Source: Patescibacteria group bacterium (GTDB taxonomy: Bacteria > Patescibacteriota > Gracilibacteria > UBA1369 > JAHJTR01). From it: 9,704 bases of DNA. The position numbers and the translations under genes are program-made. Under the pieces are notes generated by a model. The model had not been told where the DNA came from. It searched no databases and saw nothing but the letters and a program-made list of their open reading frames with translations. The stretch is taken from positions 1-9,704 of the forward strand of contig JAHJTR010000020.1 in assembly GCA_018829865.1 (NCBI GenBank). Direction: 5' to 3'. Shown piece after piece: positions 6,245 to 9,704 of the stretch. How positions within the stretch are numbered: position 1 is the stretch's first letter; each line of letters starts with the position of its first letter.

Positions 6245-8692
6245 ATGATTAAATCAGTAGCCGGCAAAATTCTCAACATCTTACCTCATGAATGGTCGCG
6301 CGTATCTGTAGCTTGGCTAATAAGCATTTTTGCAAGAATCGGATACATCAGCGGCTGGACAGTCATTACAGCTCTATTTGTCTACCAAATGGGCATCACA
6401 AAATTACCATTTCTCTTCATCTCATACGCATTTTTTACAATTCTGGGCACATTAATCTTCTCATTATTCACCCATCGACTCAGCAAAGAATTAAATATCA
6501 TCATCCCAATCATCCTTGGCAGCACCATGCTATTTATCGCAAATTATTTTGCACTTAAAGACACTCTGATATTTTTCACGGTTGTCATCGCCGGCGCCGC
6601 AATTTTCTTCGCTCAATTAAACATTCAAATATCAATTTTCACCGAAGACCTATTTTCACCCCTCGAAAGCCAGCGCACCTTCCCAATAATCGAATCCGCT
6701 GAAACCATAGGCGGTATTATTGGAGGTTTATTGGTTGTAATTCTGGTAAGCATCATCCCTCCCCACGAAATACTATATATCTGGATAATTATTCTATCCG
6801 CAATCATACCGATTATCTTAATTTTCAACTCCGGCAAACAAAAAGTACCAGTTTTTGAGTATAATGAAGCACCGAAACAAAGCGCCATTACCAAGGTTTT
6901 TGAAGGATTAAAGGAGATAAAAAAGACCTCATTTTTAAAAGGACTGTTTATAGTAGTTATGCTTCATTGGATATTTGTAGCAATGCTGGAATTCCAATAC
7001 ACCAAATCCCTGGATCAAGAAATATTAAATCAGCCGGAGCAAACCATAGTCTTACACAACGATTCTCAAACAATTCAAACCAATGTATTTTCAATAAACA
7101 AGACGGTAAGCACTCATACCGCCAAAGCTCACGTTTCAACCCCAAAAATGGCCTATGCCGAAAAACTAACGGAAGGATTGGGTAAATTACACATCCTTTT
7201 CAGTTTAAGTGCCTTAGTCATTCAATTATTCGCCGCAAGCAGAATTATAAAAAATCTGGGCATCATCGGAAGCCTGCTACTTCACCCATTGGTCGCCTTT
7301 CTAAATACAATTGGTCTCACATTAAGATTCGGTTTGATCACAACAATAATCGCCAAGACGGGTTATGAAATCACAGGTGTAATCCACAAAAATGCCTATC
7401 ATAGTTCTTATTATGCCTTGCCCCATGAAAAGAGAGCTCAAACGAAAGAGTTTTTGGAAGGAGTAGGCAAACCTATAGGTGCAATTATCGGTACCACCGT
7501 TCTTATTATTCTTGAAGGAATTTATACGGGCCATTATCTAACTCTATCAATAAACATAATGATGCTCTTTATCATTACTCTAATGCTAGTAGCGCTATTT
7601 ACCATTCAAGCTAAATACACCTTCATCTCAAAAAAACAATTACTAAGAACCGGAGAACATCCAAGCAAATTTCAAGCAATAGAAATATTGAGTCAAAAAG
7701 GACACAAAAAAGGAGGAGAAATACTAATTAACATCCTTCACGATCCCAAAGAATCCGTGCGTATAAAAATAAAAACACTCGAGGCTCTAGGCCGCATCAG
7801 AGACAAAAACACCATCCCGGATATAATCGAAACTCTAGAATCAGAAAAAGAACCAATTAAACTCGCAGCTCTCGAAGCTCTCTCCAAGTTCAAAAACCTC
7901 CAAAAACACTTCTTCAGCCAAGCATTCTCAAGATACAGAATAATCAACACATTAAAACAATTATTCATCAAACAAAAATCAGCAGATATAAAAATAGCCA
8001 CAATCAAATTACTGGCAAGACTAAACGAAACCGAGCTCGTCCCCTTCCTACTTGAAATCCTTGAAAAAACCACAGACAAAGTAAGAGCGAGTTGTATTGA
8101 TGCCATGCAAGAATTCGACGACGTGTACTCAGCATACTACCTAAGGCCATACTTAAACGATGCCAGCCCCGAAGTCAAAATCGCAACATGCGCACTCATG
8201 TGGAATTACAAAAAATTCAGACCCAAAGTCAAAAAAATAATCGAAAAATTAAAGGAGAGCAAAGACGAACACGATCAAGCAATCGCCATCAGAATAATCG
8301 GCGAAATAGAATACAAAAAATACTTCAACTATTTAAGAGAAATGTTCGAATCAAAAAGCAATACCCTAAAAAATGCAGCCACTCTAGCAATGGCTAGCAT
8401 CTCAGACCATGAAGGCTACAATAGAATCATCGAAGGAAAATTAAAAGATAAAATATCGTACAAAAATTTCGAAAAATTCCTCAAAAAACTGCCACCCAAA
8501 ATCAGAGAACGAACAAACGAAGAATTCAAAAAAGCCATCTGCAAAAAAATCGACGACATTCACACCAAATATTCAAAACAAACACTTGATAAACTGGATA
8601 GAGAAGTCCTCAAAGAATTAAAAGACTACTACGAAATCAGCGGCGAATACGACGAAACATATCGCATCGAAAACATCCTAAACGCAAAATAA
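6245..8692 (+). CDS. MFS/NTT-like 12-TM transporter-like protein fused to HEAT repeats
   Basis: An 815-residue protein in two parts. Residues 1-458 hold about twelve hydrophobic segments (roughly 20-46, 53-76, 82-104, 107-133, 152-172, 174-195, 231-250, 313-332, 338-362, 363-380, 410-427, 431-455). QRTFPIIESAETIGGIIGG (143-161) is typical of MFS and ADP/ATP-translocase-like (NTT) proteins. A polar loop of about 60 residues (252-312), rich in Ser/Thr/Gln/Asn, lies between TM7 and TM8. Residues 470-740 are paired amphipathic helices of the HEAT type (e.g. IKIKTLEALGRIRDKNTIPDIIETL, PEVKIATCALMWNY). The last 75 are charged and helical. Related transporter-HEAT proteins exist in several phyla, but transport activity is unproven and substrate unknown. 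The ATG has no SD and is three bases past a palindrome. Its stop shares a base with the next start. Confidence 0.85.
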   Translation: MIKSVAGKILNILPHEWSRVSVAWLISIFARIGYISGWTVITALFVYQMGITKLPFLFISYAFFTILGTLIFSLFTHRLSKELNIIIPIILGSTMLFIANYFALKDTLIFFTVVIAGAAIFFAQLNIQISIFTEDLFSPLESQRTFPIIESAETIGGIIGGLLVVILVSIIPPHEILYIWIIILSAIIPIILIFNSGKQKVPVFEYNEAPKQSAITKVFEGLKEIKKTSFLKGLFIVVMLHWIFVAMLEFQYTKSLDQEILNQPEQTIVLHNDSQTIQTNVFSINKTVSTHTAKAHVSTPKMAYAEKLTEGLGKLHILFSLSALVIQLFAASRIIKNLGIIGSLLLHPLVAFLNTIGLTLRFGLITTIIAKTGYEITGVIHKNAYHSSYYALPHEKRAQTKEFLEGVGKPIGAIIGTTVLIILEGIYTGHYLTLSINIMMLFIITLMLVALFTIQAKYTFISKKQLLRTGEHPSKFQAIEILSQKGHKKGGEILINILHDPKESVRIKIKTLEALGRIRDKNTIPDIIETLESEKEPIKLAALEALSKFKNLQKHFFSQAFSRYRIINTLKQLFIKQKSADIKIATIKLLARLNETELVPFLLEILEKTTDKVRASCIDAMQEFDDVYSAYYLRPYLNDASPEVKIATCALMWNYKKFRPKVKKIIEKLKESKDEHDQAIAIRIIGEIEYKKYFNYLREMFESKSNTLKNAATLAMASISDHEGYNRIIEGKLKDKISYKNFEKFLKKLPPKIRERTNEEFKKAICKKIDDIHTKYSKQTLDKLDREVLKELKDYYEISGEYDETYRIENILNAK

Positions 8693-9704
8693 TGCATTTC
8701 ATCTCAAAAACAATAAGCCGAAAAATAATCTTTGCCTCAAGTATCGCAGTTGCCGTATTGCTTGCAATAAGCGCAATTCTCTATCTTCTTGACCCCGTAG
8801 AAATCAAAATTTACATTCTGGCAATTCTCGCAGCAGCGCTAATTATTATAACATCAGCCATTAGCATCGTGACTCTCGCCGGCCCTCTCTACAAAATTAC
8901 GCGCGAAATGAAAGCCATGATGATCGGCAAAACTTACAAAAAAATTATTAGCACAAGAATTGATGAGTTAGGAGTTATATCCAATTTTTTCAACGAAATA
9001 TCCTCAAGTTTAGAAAAAGCGACAGCTGAAATAAAAGAAAGGAGAAGGCTGGCAAACGAACTAAACACAGCCGCACAAATCCAAAACGACTTATTACCAA
9101 AAGAGAAACCAAAAATACCGGGCCTCGACATAACAGCTAAAACCAGAGCAGCAGCCGAAATCGGTGGAGACAGCTACGACTTCATCACCCAAAAAAACAA
9201 CTCAATCATTTACCTTGGCGATGTAACGGGCCACGGTATACCTGCAGGACTAGTGATGATGATGGCCAACACATTAGTGCATTCATTCGCATCTTTCGAA
9301 TTACCGGCAAACGAAATTTTAATCAAAACCAACAAAGAGCTCAAACCAAGAATCAAAAAAGCCATGTTCATGACAATGGTTTTACTCAGCTGGAATCACA
9401 AAACAAAATCGATGATATTCAGCGGAGCAGGCCACGAATACTTAATTATCTATCGCGCTAAAACCGGAGAAGCCGAAAAAATACCTTCAGGAGGAATCGC
9501 ACTCGGAATGATACCCGACAACACCGCACTCACAAAAAACAACGATCTCAAACTGGATATTGGAGACGTCATAGTACTTTATTCAGACGGACTAACAGAA
9601 GGCCGAAGCGCAGCGGGAGAAATGTACACCGAAGCCAAAGTAATCGAAAATCTGCTAGAAGTTGCCAAAGACAAAAACTCCGATGAAATACTAAGCCACA
9701 TAGC
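8692..9704 (+). CDS. membrane-bound HAMP/SpoIIE-type PP2C phosphatase (RsbU-like), 3' truncated by window
   Basis: The ATG at 8692 overlaps the preceding stop (TAATG). The frame is open for 337 codons to the edge, so the C-terminus is missing. It has two membrane helices (about residues 13-33 and 40-63) and a HAMP-like linker (GPLYKI at 64-69, DELGVISNFFNEI at 91-103). A coiled stretch follows (about 106-125), then a SpoIIE-type PP2C domain: EIGGDSYDF (156-164), LGDVTGHGIPAGL (175-187), GAGHEYLIIYR and LYSDGLTEGR (D299). The metal-binding Asp residues (D160, D177, D299) are kept. Such enzymes dephosphorylate anti-sigma antagonists or related partners; the target is not in view. No receptor domain is visible between the two helices (only about six residues), so input may come through the membrane segment or the HEAT protein upstream. 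Confidence 0.9.
   Translation, partial: MHFISKTISRKIIFASSIAVAVLLAISAILYLLDPVEIKIYILAILAAALIIITSAISIVTLAGPLYKITREMKAMMIGKTYKKIISTRIDELGVISNFFNEISSSLEKATAEIKERRRLANELNTAAQIQNDLLPKEKPKIPGLDITAKTRAAAEIGGDSYDFITQKNNSIIYLGDVTGHGIPAGLVMMMANTLVHSFASFELPANEILIKTNKELKPRIKKAMFMTMVLLSWNHKTKSMIFSGAGHEYLIIYRAKTGEAEKIPSGGIALGMIPDNTALTKNNDLKLDIGDVIVLYSDGLTEGRSAAGEMYTEAKVIENLLEVAKDKNSDEILSHI

Noticed and set aside
7738..8106. Minus-strand ORF of 122 codons opposite the HEAT region
   Set aside because: Shadow of the HEAT-coding frame; no promoter, no SD and no recognisable family.
1..9704. CRISPR array, insertion sequence or att site
   Set aside because: No spaced direct repeats, no transposase or integrase motifs, and no duplicated tRNA 3' end were seen.

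Overview
The window is AT-rich bacterial DNA. Genes are tightly packed and lysine/asparagine-rich, and almost all lack Shine-Dalgarno sequences. EF-Ts is the short type, and S2 carries a WIPGLLTNF variant of the usual WLGGTLTNF motif. This fits a Patescibacteria/CPR-type genome, perhaps near Peregrinibacteria, but that placement is an inference. The standard code fits: Trp is TGG, no in-frame TGA interrupts any gene, and the seven visible stops are five TAA and two TAG.

Left part (1-1481, minus strand): the first 37 codons of a membrane protein that runs off the left edge; a CapA-family metallophosphatase-like protein with an N-terminal membrane segment; and tRNA-His(GTG) with encoded CCA and G-1. 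CapA and the tRNA each have a promoter-like sequence.

Middle (about 1548-6130, plus strand): a promoter and a 9-bp leader hairpin precede a compact run of five genes. These are rpsB (S2), a DUF4870/Tic20-like membrane protein with a long acidic repeat tail, tsf (EF-Ts), ribBA and ribD. The membrane gene sits between rpsB and tsf, which are normally adjacent. ribBA begins at a non-ATG codon inside the end of tsf, and ribD abuts ribBA. The usual pyrH and frr are not next to tsf. The riboflavin genes ribE and ribH are not in the window.

Right part (6131-9704, plus strand): an extended -10 promoter followed by a perfect 20-bp palindrome leads into a two-gene unit. The first gene encodes an 815-residue, roughly 12-TM transporter-like protein fused to a cytosolic HEAT-repeat domain. 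The second overlaps it by one base (TAATG) and encodes a membrane-bound HAMP/SpoIIE-type PP2C phosphatase, cut by the window edge. This pair is the best candidate for an undescribed system: a transporter-derived sensor with a protein-interaction domain, translationally coupled to a phosphatase of the type that controls partner-switching regulation. The coding strand also becomes richer in C-ending codons here.
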